Below, in pieces: positions 1 through 12,102 of a stretch of 64,000 bases of DNA; position 1 is the stretch's first letter; every line of letters starts with the position of its first letter. Where the stretch lies: positions 192,393,891-192,457,890 of the forward strand of contig NC_081406.1 in the NCBI RefSeq assembly GCF_030272615.1, read 5' to 3'. Position numbers and translations under genes: made by a program. A model generated the notes under the pieces. It saw only the letters and a program-made list of their open reading frames with translations. It was not told where the DNA came from and ran no database searches. This DNA is from Cryptomeria japonica. Lineage: Eukaryota > Streptophyta > Pinopsida > Cupressales > Cupressaceae.

Positions 1-2289
1 CAAATTAGACACCAAAAATTATGAGTACTCTTATGCTTACCTAATGTAAGGACTATCATGTAAGTGAATACATAAGATGTCATGGAAACCACATAGATAC
101 TAGGACATGTTGTAGATGTATCCAACAACCACTTTCCTAGCCACTACAAAAGTAGGAATAAATTTTTACTTTAAATTTTAATTTTTAATCTTTAACACAA
201 GGTGGTTCAAAATAGAAACAACCAATCATGTTATTGTAAACAAAATGTAATGTCCAATTCAAAAAATTCTTAAAAAAATAAAAAAATAAAAATCAAATCA
301 TATATAATAAAGATGTTTAATAAAATATAATTTCAATCTCTAATTGATTGACAAGACAAAAAGTAATAAAATTAGATAAATGCAATACCTTACCTACCAC
401 AAAGAAAAAACCAATAATAAAAAACACTCATTAGTTATTAGCCATATGTGGTATTATTAAGTTAAGTAATATGTTTTAACTATCGAGACATAGATTAATA
501 ATATATAATGGTTTATGGGCGGTTTAATACTATCTTAGTAAATAGAGTAGAGAACCATAACTTTAAAATTCACTTTAACGTTTCTTTATTTTGCAATCAA
601 TAAGAGATAAGAATAAAAAACTTTTTACTTGCACCTTCCCAATAAAATTATCATAAAGAAACAAGTCTCGCTATTAATTTTGCCACAAAAGAAAGTTTTC
701 ATCATTTCTTAGACATCATTTGAATTCTCTAGAATTAAATTTCGCAAAGAATGAAAGATAAAAAAAATTTAAAAATCTATTTATTACTCTTTTGTCAACA
801 AATTATTTCGAAAAAAATTGACTCTCACCAATCACATAATAACACAATCTTAAAGATATTATCATCATTTAAATTCTTTATAACAAGTATTTAGAAGATC
901 AACTAACACAAACCTACGAACAAGTCTTATTATTCCAATTTAACAAATATTTCAACTTTCACTATCAAAAATGATGTATAATACTTTTGTATCGAAGGAC
1001 AAACCACTTCAAGAGACTTTTGTGAGCTACATGTTGTAGAGTTTTAGAAAGATACAATTGATCATCTTCTCAAAGTCATGTCTAATAAGATTTGAAAAGA
1101 TATATTTGATATTTTGCTATTATCAACGTGATGTTTGTGTCCAAAAAACTATTAAAGGACAAACCGGCTCAAGTGTCTTTTGTGAGCTACAAGTTGTACA
1201 GCTTTAGAATGACCTACGATTGATAATCTTCTCAAATCCATGTCCAATAAGATTTGAAAAAATATATTTGATATTCTTGTATGATCGACGTGATGTTTGT
1301 GTCCAAAATTTTGTTTGTTTTGTAAGTTTTCAAAGGATATATGTGAACAAAAGCTACTCTTAATCCACTCCTTAACATTATCTATTCTTACTTTTAAAAC
1401 AAGTCCTAAAATTACATTTTTGATAGCACCTAATAATATTTTACTACATTTCCCTTTTTAAAATTTTCAATTTCAAAATAATATGAATATTATAAGTTAA
1501 TGATATTTTTTATTTATATTAATAAGGTAAGATGGTGTATAGTTAATAATTAATCATAAATATTTGTGTAGATATAAACTATATTGTTTAGATTATAACA
1601 ATTTTGCATTTAAATGTAATATTTCTATAAAAGAATTGACATGTAATTTATATTTAATAAAAATTAATTTTTTATTTTCTAATGATCTAAACTCAACCTT
1701 CAATATTTTGTTTTAAGGTCTAGTTCAAGACGATAGGTGTAGTCCTGAAATTGGTTAAGGATGACATATTCGACCTTGACCCCCCTTTTTGGGAAATTCA
1801 AAAACTAATCATAAGCTCAAACTAAGTTGCCTCCAACTAGTCATACTCATTCATTCAAGTGAAAAATATTCAAATTTTTATGCTAGGAACTTGTATAAAA
1901 GGACAAACCTAGTTCATTTTAGAAGATCTAATAGTTTGAAAATTTAATACATCATTTGATCATATAGAGTTTTGCATCACAATCTACTATCATAATGACA
2001 TGTTTAGGAAGTTGCATTATGCTTGGAATTTGTGCAAACTTGTTACAAATCATTGAATCAATCAAGGATTTGACTAAGGTACAAGGTGGAAAGCTAGTTA
2101 GATTCCCTTCTCTACTATAAAAAGTTTCAATTGTGGTTTTATGAATAATTATTTTAGACGCCTAGAGGTGAACATAGATAAGAAATATTAAAACACGCAA
2201 TTCAAAGTTGCATGTAGGAAGTTCATAACCATATAAGAGGTTGAATGCTACATGAATTTTTATCAAGGTTGCACATGAAGGATTAGAAA
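1..2289. other. AT-rich spacer, no gene seen
   Basis: No open frame or family motif was recognised on either strand. The only clear structure is the tandem duplication at 995-1308, listed separately. Confidence 0.6.
995..1308. repeat. 160-bp tandem duplication, two copies
   Basis: Copy 1 (995-1147) and copy 2 (1155-1308) both open with AAGGACAAACC, share TTTTGTGAGCTACA and ATAAGATTTGAAAA, and close with GTGATGTTTGTGTCCAAAA. They differ at scattered bases, so the duplication is not recent. No coding function is visible. Confidence 0.85.
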
Positions 2290-2314
2290 AAATAAAGCAC
2301 AAGTCATTTTTTAT

Positions 2315-5300
2315 ATGTTGGGGCTACATTGTAATATGTCCAATAGAATAAGTATGAATTCAGAGGTTTTAGATCATGAGATGGATCAAAATAGGTTCAT
2401 TGAGGAAAATGAGCTTCTTCAGATCTATGAAGAAATTTTAGCAAAAGAGGAAACTTTTTGGAGGCAAAAATCAAGGGATGTTTGGGTTTCTGAGGGTGAT
2501 AGAAATTCAAAAAAAAATCGTAATAGTACAAAACAGAGAAGAGAAATAAACAAAATCTAGAGGATAAAAGATGACCAAGGCAATATGGTAGATGACCCGA
2601 ATGTTATTTCAGAAAAAATAGTATCATTTTTTTGAAAAATCTTAAACAATTAGGATGGGTCTGACTTGGACTCTCATAATGAGCTATTGAGAAATATTCT
2701 AGGTATTTTATCGACATAAGATAATTTAATGCTCAACAATAAATTCTCCAAACAAGAAGTAGAGAATGTTCTCAATCAACTTCATCCAAATAAATCCTCA
2801 AGGCCAGATGGATTCCCTTCTTGCTTTTTCCAAAAATGTTGGTCCATTTTAGGGAATGAATTAACTGAAGCCTTAGAGGCAACAAGAAACTCGGGAAGAT
2901 TTCTGAAAGAGATTAATAATACATTCATTGCCTTAATTCTTAAGAGAGAGAAGTCACTTAAATTGGAGGAATTTAGGCCCATTTCCTTTTGTAATACCAT
3001 TTACAAGATCTTTTTAAAAGTCTTAGCCAATATATTGAAGCAAGTCCTTCCATCTATAATCTCAAAAGAACAAACAAGATTTGTCTCGAGGAGATCCATA
3101 TTGAATGGAGTGATCATCAATTAAGAAGCCATTCATTCTATCCAAGTCAATAAGCACCCAAGTATGCTCATCAAATTGGACATTAGTAAGGCACATGATA
3201 AAGTCGATTGAAGGTTTTTATGTAAATGCTTCGAGGCTTTTGGTTTTTCCAAAATGTGGATCAATTTAATCTTTTATTGCATCTCAACACCACGTTTTTC
3301 ATCTCTCATTAATGGACCTCCTCAAATTTTCTTTGATTCCTCTAGAGGTCTTCGACAAGGAGACCCTATTTCTCCCTTTCTTTTCATCATTATGGAAAAA
3401 TCTTTAGGCAGAACTTTCTACAAATATCAACAAGATGGCCTAATTAGAGGATTAAAGATCACTAACTCAGTTGAGCTTGTTACTCACCAACAATTTGTAG
3501 ACAATACCATGTTATTTGGTCAAGCTAATAAAAGAGAAGCAATAAAATTCAAGAAAATTATTAGAATATATGCCTCAGCTTCAGGTCAATAGGTAAATCA
3601 ATCAAAATTAGAGGTGTTCTTTTTCAATGTGAAGAAGAGAATAGAGCTTCAGATTCTAGATCAATTGAGTTTTAAGGAAGGGAAACCACCTTGTCTTTAT
3701 CTAGGTATTTCCTTAGACAAAGGTCTAAGACCAACAAAAGTTTGGAATCCAATGGGAGAAAGGATGGACAAAAAAATGGAGTCCTAGAAAAAAAAATAGC
3801 TCTCTTGGGCAGGCATAATTATTATGTTGAAGGTAGTTCTCTGAGTAATTCCAATCTATCTCATGTCTTGCATATCCCTCTCAATCAGAGCTAATACAAA
3901 TTTAGTAATGAAAATGAGATCCTTCTTTTGGAAAGGAATGGCTGAGAAAAGAAAAATGGCATTGATAGCTTGGGAAAATATTTGTAAACCCAAATCACTA
4001 GGGGGTGTTATATTGAGGAATCAACTATGGCAAAACAAAGCTTTAGGAGCAAAATTAGTATGGAAATTTTATAAGGACTCTAATTGGAAATGGGCAAAAA
4101 TTCTAAAATGGAAATATTTGGATGATATCAGTGTAGAAGGAATTTTTAGAGTAAAAAATCCTTCAAAAGGAATTAGGGTTTGAAATTTCATTTTGAATTG
4201 TAGAAAACTCATCACAGATCAGATTTCATGGAATGTGAAGGATGGAGGAAAATCTCTCTTTTGGTCGGATTCATGGGGAGCTTATTAGGCTATAGACAAA
4301 GAGATGGGGCAGAATAATCTCAAGGTGTTTTTAGAAAATAGGTGGGGTATTTTTGTGAAAGATTATATAGAGATGGTAGATGAGAATCACTCAATGGGTT
4401 GGAAATGAAAAAGTTTTGAAGAACTACCAGTTGATAGAGCAAAAATTAAAATCCTTATGGATATACTTTAGAAGATATCTTTAGTATTGAAAGAAGGATC
4501 TGATTCAATTATTTGGAGAGGGGAAAATTTGGGAAACTATAACTCAAGGGATGGCTATAAACAAATAGTGGAAAAATAGAATTTTGAAAGAGCCGAAATT
4601 CTTGTTTCTCTGTGTTGGGATAAAAGATGTCTTCCTAAAGTGGGTTATTTTGCTTGGGCAGCTTTGTAGGGCAGAATTTTAACAATAGAATGGTTTAAGA
4701 AGATTGGTTATTTGGGTCCATAAAAATGTGTTCTACGTGAGAAGGAAGAAGAATCAACTAATCATATCCTCTTGACTTGTCCTTTTGCTTCTAAATGTTG
4801 GCAATGGTTATGCGCCAAATTAGGGTAGATGTCTGCTCTAACAAATGACATTTTGAGTTTATTCAAAAGTTGGCCTCATCTTTATTCATCAAGCCTATTT
4901 AATGCATTATGGATCTCTTCACCCTCAAATCTAATTTGGGAGATCTGGAAGGAAAGAAATAGAAGAATTTTTCAAGGGGAAAAATTACCTTAGGAGACAT
5001 TTATGAACAAACTTGAAGCGACCATTATGGAAGTAGTGGGTAGTATAATCTCAATCCACACATCAAAAAAGTCTTTTTTTTCTTGTTGGGACAACAAAAT
5101 GAAAGGAAATTGGTATGGACTTAAAATTCCCCCCATTGTTGGGAAAGGTGGCAAGGAAACAATTAAACAAAGAGCATCGTCGGTTTGGACCCCACCAAAG
5201 GAAGGATGGTATAAATTAAATTTTAATGGGGCTTCTCGAGGCAATCTAGGTTCCTCTAGAGCAAGATGCAAAATTAACTCATCAGAAGGAGTTATAGAAG

Positions 5301-5640
5301 CAAAACAAGCCAAAGTTTTAGCATGGGATACCAACAATGCTGCAGAAATACAAGCTACTATTGAAGGTCTTGCAATTTGTAGGGAACTTGGTCTTAAAAA
5401 AGTGGAAATTGAAGGAGATACAACTATTATAATCAATGCTTTAAAGAATAGTAACACTCCAAATTAGAGACTCAATTCATTTTTAAGCAGAGCCATGATA
5501 TTACTTAAAAAATTTGAAGCCTTTACCATTAATCACATCTTTAGAGAAGCAAATGGAATGGTGGATCATCTAGCAAACAAGGGAGAAAATGGTTTCAATG
5601 AGAAATTTATCAAAGCTTCTAAATTGGTCTAATTCAGTAA
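2315..5640 (+). pseudogene. LINE ORF2: reverse transcriptase plus RNase H, inactivated
   Basis: ORF2 copies LINE RNA into DNA at the nicked target. Visible in order: the pre-RT linker (EETFWRQKSRDVW, about 2450), RT fingers (PNKSSRPDGFPSCFFQKCW, about 2785; FRPISFCNTIYKI, about 2970), RT palm (GLRQGDPISPFLF, about 3345), the catalytic box, a Cys/His stretch typical of plant LINEs (about 4728-4800, ending HILLTCPFASKCW), and RNase H (5195-5630, from WYKLNFNGASRGN to HIFREANGMVDHLAN). It is broken into at least five open pieces by stops and frameshifts. The RT box reads FVDN instead of F/YADD, and the first RNase H aspartate reads Asn (NFNG for NFDG). Both enzymes should be dead even without the stops. 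The family call is firm; the exact ends are not. Confidence 0.9.
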
Positions 5641-5649
5641 TAGCAATCT

Positions 5650-7224
5650 AAATAATGCATTTATCAGATATTTCTCCCAAAACTTTCAAATGATGTTGTT
5701 GATATTGTCAAAGGTGGGAAATTGAAAGGAAATGGGCTATTCATTTGATTAAAGGATATTTTAGTGGATTAAAGTTTTCATTGTCCAAAACGATGAAGAC
5801 CAAATTTATAAAAGAAATTCTGCTTATTGGTTTGGGAAGTTTCATCAGTTGATAGGACATGTGGGAAGGGATTTTTTCAAAATTTCTAACGACAAGATTT
5901 GCAGGGGCATATGACTATATTTTTGGCAAATAGATGGATAAAGTAGCTGAAGAATTGATTGGGAATAGGTAGAGTGAGTTAATAATTAAATCCAAACAAT
6001 CTGATATTTATCCTTGAATGGAGAATGGCTTGGAGGAGGAGTGTTTTTCAAAAAGAACTTGTCACCTTTATAGCTAGAGTCTTGATTAAAACTGTTAGAC
6101 ATTGGATCTTCATGATTTGGCATGATCTTGTGCCAAAATGATAGTAGTATTTTTTCGCCTATTTCAAATTTAATTGGCCTTCAATCTTGATGGAAAGTCG
6201 GTTTGATGTATTTTAGCGGATATTTAGTAATCATGAAAGGCTTATTCTCTAAAAATGCAAATAAAGAGCCATTTATTAGATATGATTGAGAATTGAGTCG
6301 AAAGGACAAGTCAGAACAAGTTGCCTCGAGTCGAGGCTTTTCGTTGGGGTTTTCTCCAAATCTTTCTTCTCTATCAAGCTTCTTCATTGACTATACTCTT
6401 CTTCTTCTTTTGTCAAATACTAATGATAGAAATTGCTTCCCCTTGAAGTCTTTGTGTTTGCAGGTTGGGAAAAAGGCATAGAAAGAATGGACATCCCTAT
6501 TCGTCTCCTTTCTTCTAGAAGACAAATGGTGTTCCTAGGAGAAATCAAAGATAAAAGGTTTAGGGAGGTTTTGAATGAATCTCATCATATCAAAATTAGA
6601 GCAGTGAAAGGCATTTTGGGTGATCATTTTCTCAGGACCAATCACAAATATGGACTAAATATGAAGATACCTATTGTATTTGTTGCCATTCTTCTTCACG
6701 TTTGTCTGTTGAAAAACAAAACGGAGGATTTATGCAGGAAGGTATTCAAGGATGACTTGTTAGGAGATTTGAGAAATGCATTGTAGAACATAAATGATAA
6801 ATTGACAATTCTATTGCTGATAGATTACAATGTCACCATCAGAAACAACAAACCTCCTCCCAGGTTCCCCATTTTATACTTCGAGGATGAAAAATTGTTT
6901 AAAGCTAGGAAGTTTGTCATCCAGAAATATGCAAATTTCCTCTGGCCCTTGTTTCAATTAACAAAAATAGTAGATGAAAATTGGATTAAGGACCATTTCG
7001 AGTTGTTTGATTTAACAGAAATGGTTCCGGTAGATAGGTTGGTGGAATGGGAAGTTGATTTGAAATCTATTATGGCTAAAATGGCTCCAGAACCTCTAGA
7101 AGTGATTGATTGCTTCACAAAACTAGAAAAACTTGTTTGGGACAAGCATATTTTAATGATTCTCGAATGGGTGGATACTTTGAATGCTCTAGGACCTCTA
7201 GGACCTTCTTCACCTGCTCGTTGA
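5650..7224 (+). pseudogene. unrecognised coding-like stretch downstream of LINE RNase H
   Basis: Not recognised as a family. It lies directly after the LINE RNase H on the same strand. Fragments read like old protein before 6300 (for example a Trp-rich piece near 6070-6130). From 6433 one frame stays open to 7221 with a single in-frame TAG at 6784-6786, giving two blocks of 117 and 140 codons. The second block is acidic/hydrophobic and contains FLWPLFQL and ENWIKDHFELFDLTEMVP. A TTTGTGTTTGCAG|G acceptor-like site lies near 6464. It may be an extra 3' ORF of the LINE, captured host sequence, or a neighbouring gene fragment. No function can be assigned. Confidence 0.4.
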
Positions 7225-8035
7225 TTCTCCAACATAATAGAGGCAATACATGGTCGGGTTAGGATATAATGTTTTTTCTTTTAATATTTTCAGTCAAGTT
7301 GGTAATAGGTTTTTGGATAAGCGAAATACTAATTATTGGAGAATCTTTTGGTTTATGCCCTAAATCTTTGGGCTAAATCGACTATGTTTTCATTTAGGGA
7401 ATGTTTCATCAGAGTGGTTAACTCTAATTATGTGTTTAAAGCAATTATATATATAATATTATCAGCCTCAACCCTTTGATGATTAAAAAAAGGAGTATAA
7501 ATTGGGCTACAACAAAACATTATGTTTACATATAAAAGCAAGCTCACCAACCCTTCTTTACTAATACCAATATATTTATTTTGATATTTATCTAGAATAA
7601 ACTCCTTATTTAGGTTGATTGTGATTGTAATTGCATTATTACACTAATTAACCTAGATATACATAGAGATATTTTTTTCTATTTATTTTGTTGAAATTGA
7701 CTTATCTTATATTTCAAATGTTTAAACTTAGTGTTTTTCCTTCTAACCTTTTGTTTTGAATCTAATTTTATGTTTTTCTTTCACCTTTTATTTTAATTTT
7801 AGAATTAGTTTAATTGCTTTGATACCTTCAATCTTTGATCACTTCATGTCCTTCTTCCCTACAAATGGTAGTATATTTTCTATGGAGGTACTATTCCATT
7901 ATGGAGGTACTATTCCATCGTATATGTGATTCTTTAATCTGTATATAGTTGTTCATTAATTTTTCTTCCCTCTTAGATGTGCCCTTAAACTTATTTTTGA
8001 ATTTCACATTGATTATAATTCTCTTACATTACTAG
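7225..8035. other. AT-rich spacer with 19-bp tandem duplication
   Basis: No gene was seen. TATGGAGGTACTATTCCA occurs twice in tandem at 7881-7898 and 7900-7917. The stretch 7440-7492 may be the LINE 3' end. Confidence 0.5.
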
Positions 8036-8055
8036 TGAAAGTGGGTTTCATGTTT
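8036..8055. repeat. Target-site duplication, left, of ORF1-only LINE
   Basis: TGAAAGTGGGTTTCATGTTT is identical over 20 bp to 9651-9670. Together the two copies bracket the element between them. Confidence 0.9.
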
Positions 8056-9650
8056 TTGATTAAGGAAAAACAAGTTTTTAAGGGACCAAAAACCCTTTAC
8101 AAGACAGGTTTTAGAAGAACCTGTAACCCGAACCGAAAGAAAAAATTGAAAGTCCACTCAAAGAAATAGAATATAATAGAGACTTGACACAGCCAATCAA
8201 AAGAAGGGGAACAACAAATACCCCCACCAAAAACCAACACGCTACAAAAAACCAACAGCCCTAACCCAACTAGGAAGGATCAAGAATTTGTCCTACCCTT
8301 GTGGGATCGAAGGGTCATATCAAAAGAGGACTGGAACAATTTAGATTTTTTACTTTTAACAGTAATCCATCCCTCCTCAACCCTAGCAGCAGGAATAGAG
8401 GACCTCCCATCATCAGGAGGAACAGAGCTAACATCTAGAGAGGCAGGGACAGTAGAAGATCCAGCAGCAATCTGGGACGTGGGAGGTTCATCCATTGAAG
8501 AAGAAGATCCGGCATTTTTCAAATGATCAGTCGGGATGCCATCGCAAGCATCCACACATTCCTGAGGAACAAAGGCAGCAACCAAAGGCTCTTCGACCTA
8601 TGGAACCTGTACCACCACCTGGGAGAAGCTTTTCTTTTTAACAAAATAGTGTTCAGAGGATGCCCCCTTCCACCAAGTAGCAGATCTTTTTTTCTTTTTA
8701 TCTGTATCACATCGTGCAACAACATGTCCAGTCTAGAAGCACTTTCGACATCTAAAGGGGATACCTTCAAAGTCGAGCAGTTGGACCCAAGATCCCAAGG
8801 AATATTCAATCTCTAACTCAGCTGGAAGCCCTTTAGAGACATCAATATTAACCAAAATCCGAGCATAAGTAGAGTGATAAATTTGGAAAGAGTCCTTATC
8901 AATCATTAGGAATTCGCCTAAAGCATCCCCCACTTCCTCTAGCAGAGAGTCCGTCCATAGATGAAGGGGAAGGTTAGGGAGCCTAACCCAAATAGGAATA
9001 TCATTAAATGAATCAGTAGATGGGTTAAAACCCGAAAACCAGGGTTTAACCATCAAAATAAATTTGTCTTCCCAGCTAAAAGGATTAATACCTAAGATTT
9101 TCGATCTATCCTCTGCATATTCAAATTTGGCAATGAAAAAACCTTTGGCTGAAGGAAAAATGTTAACTGAACCTTTTATGATCGGTTCACAGCTTTGAGA
9201 AATCCAAGTGTGCAGTTGAGGAAGGCTTGGCCAAAAACCCTGAAACCTGCAAATCAGACCATGAGCTTCAAACACAGAGGAAGTGTGGATGATCTCTATA
9301 TCAGTATCAGCAGACACCTGAAAACCAAAGGTTTGCAAACAGTAACAGCCACAGGCCCCAAGCCACAGGCATCCTAATCAACAGCAGAGGGTGCTGGAAG
9401 CACCATATCTCCATCCTTAGAGGAAATATTCACAACACCAAGCGAGACCCCCGCAGAGCCCCCATTCACAACACCAAGTGAAACCCCCGCAGAGCCCCCA
9501 TTCGCAGCACCAGCCACAATAGGAGGAAGCTAGACGGTCGGTTTCGCAGCAACAAACTACCTTAGGGCAGCGGTGACGGCAGACATAGCTGGCCTTAGGG
9601 AAACGTCGGTAGAAGACACAAACGGCATTGCCAGGGCAGACGACATCACT
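8056..9650 (-). mobile_element. ORF1-only LINE copy (half-LINE), minus strand
   Basis: A 1.6-kb unit bounded by perfect 20-bp target-site duplications, which is the signature of LINE-type target-primed insertion. Read on the minus strand it has ORF1 (9646 to 8280), about 220 bp of untranslated sequence and a tail ending TTTTTCCTTAATCAAAAA. There is no endonuclease, RT or RNase H between ORF1 and the tail. It is therefore either an internally deleted LINE or a lineage that moves with ORF1 alone, using another element's RT. Its 5' end lies only about 4 nt before a candidate ORF1 ATG. Confidence 0.8.
8280..9646 (-). pseudogene. LINE ORF1: DUF4283 plus zinc knuckle, decayed
   Basis: DUF4283 proteins with a CCHC knuckle are the usual ORF1 (RNA-binding, gag-like) of plant L1 elements. 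The DUF4283 core runs from about 9290 to 8850 (minus) with CRFQGFWPSLPQLHTW, GFFIAKF and IPIWVRLPNLPLHLW. A knuckle C-x2-C-x4-H-x4-C follows at about 8745-8704 (CRKCF, stop, TGHVVARC), with TGG changed to TAG inside it. The C-terminal region ends WITVKSKKSKLFQSSFD, a basic tail. The N-terminal part (9646-9340) is Ala/Val/Gly-rich, has TAG stops, and contains two copies of a 12-residue unit (NGGSAGVSLGVV) at about 9420-9505. At least one frameshift lies near 9338 and another before the knuckle tail. Confidence 0.85.
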
Positions 9651-9670
9651 TGAAAGTGGGTTTCATGTTT
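9651..9670. repeat. Target-site duplication, right, of ORF1-only LINE
   Basis: Identical over 20 bp to 8036-8055. The flanking bases differ immediately outside the match, so these are the true repeat limits. Confidence 0.9.
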
Positions 9671-11040
9671 CTAATGTTGGTCTCTACATAATTAGTATTG
9701 ATGTTTTACCCTTGACAACCTTTTCTTTTTTTCATGAGAGACCTAAAAATGAGATAAATGGTTGCAAATTTTACTTAAATGCTCATGAAATCACCCAATT
9801 TACATCCAAAACAAGCTCTGCAATTATAAGTTCCAAGCTCTCTTTTTGTAGCATAGAATTTAAAATATTCTTGAATATGAAAATAAAACTTTAAGATCTT
9901 TCTCACCAAAGATTGTACACAAATACATAATCAATTGAACTTAAAGCTAAAAAAATAGCATTAGAGTCAAATATTAATATCACTTGCCTACATCAACAGA
10001 ATAATCAAATTGAATTGAATAGTAAAATATATTTATCTTTGGCCTCATAAGAATTTTACAATAGAACCCATATTTTGTTAACATATTTCAAGCTCTATAA
10101 AAGTCCATCTTGACATATTCATATACAAGCTAATAAAATTATGTTGAACAATTTACATTATATACCGCCATGCCTTGCTTTGCTCTTTCTTCTCAAACAA
10201 AAATGTATAATTCCTATGTATGAGATTGTAAAATATTTCTTATATGACAATAATAAAGTATTCTAGTACCACCTAAGAACTTTAGAGATGAGCATGTTTT
10301 TCATTGATTTATCACCATATTAAAGAAATGTTAATCGCATTGCTCAAATAGATTATCGACATCACCAGATCAAATCTAAAGTTGCTAATTCAAAGTTCTC
10401 TAGTAGTGGTTGATTAGTAGTGGTTGATTCAAGTCAATTGATATAATAAACCTTCAAGCTAGAGAATACATTAGTGTTATATTTGTATCATATTGCTCTT
10501 AGTTAAACTACAATATCCTTCATAAATAGACTAAATGCCTTTATTTCTACTCTTTAAAATGTAATGTGAGAATCAATTAATTTCACAATTTCCTCTTTAA
10601 TGAAATAAGATAAAAACAAATCAATCCACATGGAAACATTTCCATCATAAAATTACACTTCATTACTTTGTTTTTGAGAGATGATTACATTACCGCTATC
10701 CATTCTATTACACTCAACAAAACTCATTGTTTATTGTTAGTTGATTAATACTTAATTATTTAAGTTAATTAATTACCTCGAATATTATTTTTCCTTTCAA
10801 ACTTTTTGCAAACGCAAAAGGCCAAGTAAACGTAAGGTAGTACAGAACACCTTTGCTGATTTCATAATGGGGATGTAAGTATGAATAACATTAACCTTAC
10901 CAAATCGGCTCATCACTCTAATCCATACAACACCGATGTATAAATTTATTTAAAATTAATTGAATAAATCTTGCAGCATTTTCAAATTCTTCAAATGAAC
11001 AGGAAAATTCTCATGGTGAATAACGCTTGCAGAACACATA
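9671..11040. other. AT-rich spacer
   Basis: No supported gene. The 88-codon open frame at 9628-9894 starts inside the LINE end and the TSD and has no family motif. Confidence 0.5.
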
Positions 11041-11336
11041 CTGTATGTACAGATTTAAAAAAGATCTCAAACACCCTAAAAGAGAAATAATGACTTTTTA
11101 CACAGACATCTGGAAAAGATCAACATAAAACTTTATACATAGAAATACCCGATACAGCCACCAGATATGTCGACATTACTCGACACCATTATTTAAATCC
11201 GAACTGCCGGAAAAACATTCCCGGCCTCTTTACATTCAAAATCTTGTACGGCAACCCTAACAACTGTACAGAGAAGATTTATACAAGATAACGGCAGCCA
11301 AATTCAAATCACTGCCCCTTTAAAGATCCTTTTCTG

Positions 11337-11684
11337 CTATCTTCTAAACACAAATGCAGCGGCCTGAATTTGTGACGGAGAATCCGGCTCGACATTTTCA
11401 CAGCCATTTTCTGTCACAATCTCCTTAGATTGCTCCGCAGAGGACTCTTCCGTTATGGTTTCCAATCTCTGAGTAGAATTCCGTCTCATGACGCGAATTA
11501 CAGGCGGCGGTGCCGTCTCCATGCCTCTCTTTGACGCCATATTCCAGAGCAATTCCGTCGAGGTCGTCAAATCCTTCATTTTTGAGCGTCCAAATTGTTT
11601 CTGCAAATCTGTCACGACAAACTCACTTAAAAACACATTTGATAACGCGGAGCGCACGCGAATGTACGGCAGCCAACGCGCCAC
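11337..11684 (-). CDS. small unrecognised host protein, 115 aa
   Basis: The family was not recognised. This is the one open frame in the window whose composition differs from the transposon background: it is clearly GC-richer, with balanced codon use. The protein starts MARWLPYIRVRSALSNVFL (a basic, amphipathic N-terminus that could be an organelle-targeting or membrane-contacting segment) and has a middle TELLWNMASKRG. A basic/Pro stretch APPPVIRVMRR follows, then an acidic Ser/Glu-rich stretch, and it ends QAAAFVFRR. Downstream on the minus strand (11336 to about 11040) lies a T-rich, TGTA-containing stretch like a plant 3' UTR. Upstream lies a cluster of G-boxes. It could be a complete intronless gene or the last exon of a longer one; the first ATG of the open frame is used as start. 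Confidence 0.55.
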   Translation of the reverse strand: MARWLPYIRVRSALSNVFLSEFVVTDLQKQFGRSKMKDLTTSTELLWNMASKRGMETAPPPVIRVMRRNSTQRLETITEESSAEQSKEIVTENGCENVEPDSPSQIQAAAFVFRR

Positions 11685-11825
11685 GCGTACATTCTAGAAG
11701 ATTCCAAAAACGTTTAACACCGTTCACCAGAACGAATCTACCACGGCCTGTAGAGAATATGCCAAAATTGTCAATGGAAATATTAACTCCTTTCTTGCGG
11801 TACAAGAAATATCAGCCCTAAACGT

Positions 11826-12102
11826 GGCACGTGCATGTTTCGTACATTCGAAGCGGACACGGCTAGAAGTTATCTATCCTTCCACGTGGCACTTGTTGCT
11901 TTTTGTCGGTAGGGTTAGACTCCTTGGGGACCTGGGGTTAGGCATTTAACTTGGGTTACAAGGCATAGAATGTTTATGACGTATTCATGACCTCGTTGTG
12001 ACGTGGCCTTAAACTGACAGTAGAATTATCTTTAACGTTTAAGTTGTGCCACGTGTTATTGAAGCATTATGGAATTGGTCTCCACTTTTAAATCTCCACG
12101 TG
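11826..12102 (-). promoter_or_regulatory. G-box / ABRE cluster upstream of the small host gene
   Basis: Four perfect palindromic CACGTG hexamers lie at 11828-11833, 11883-11888, 12050-12055 and 12097-12102. A fifth ACGT-core site (TGACGTGG) lies at about 11999-12006. In plants, CACGTG is bound by bZIP (ABI5/HY5-like) and bHLH (PIF/MYC-like) factors. They sit 140-420 bp upstream of the minus-strand ATG at 11684, where a proximal promoter belongs. No clear TATA box was found on that strand. The function is inferred from known binding sites only. Confidence 0.6.

Larger units (their letters stand above)
2290..7492 (+). mobile_element. 5'-truncated L1-type LINE, decayed
   Basis: A non-LTR retrotransposon remnant in plus orientation. 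It starts in the linker between endonuclease and reverse transcriptase, runs through RT, a Cys/His segment and RNase H, and may reach an A-rich tail near 7480-7492 (GATGATTAAAAAAA). No endonuclease domain lies upstream, so it is 5'-truncated, as is usual for LINEs. No convincing target-site duplication was found; both ends are therefore approximate, and the right end depends on whether the coding-like stretch at 5650-7224 belongs to the element. Confidence 0.7.

Noticed and set aside
5003-5467. 155-codon minus-strand frame opposite LINE RNase H
   Set aside because: It lies exactly opposite a clear RNase H domain on the plus strand and has no motif of its own.
2290-7510. TTGGGGCTACA (2318) and ATTGGGCTACA (7501) as a LINE target duplication
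   Set aside because: The match is short and imperfect and the 5' end of the LINE is not fixed; chance cannot be excluded.
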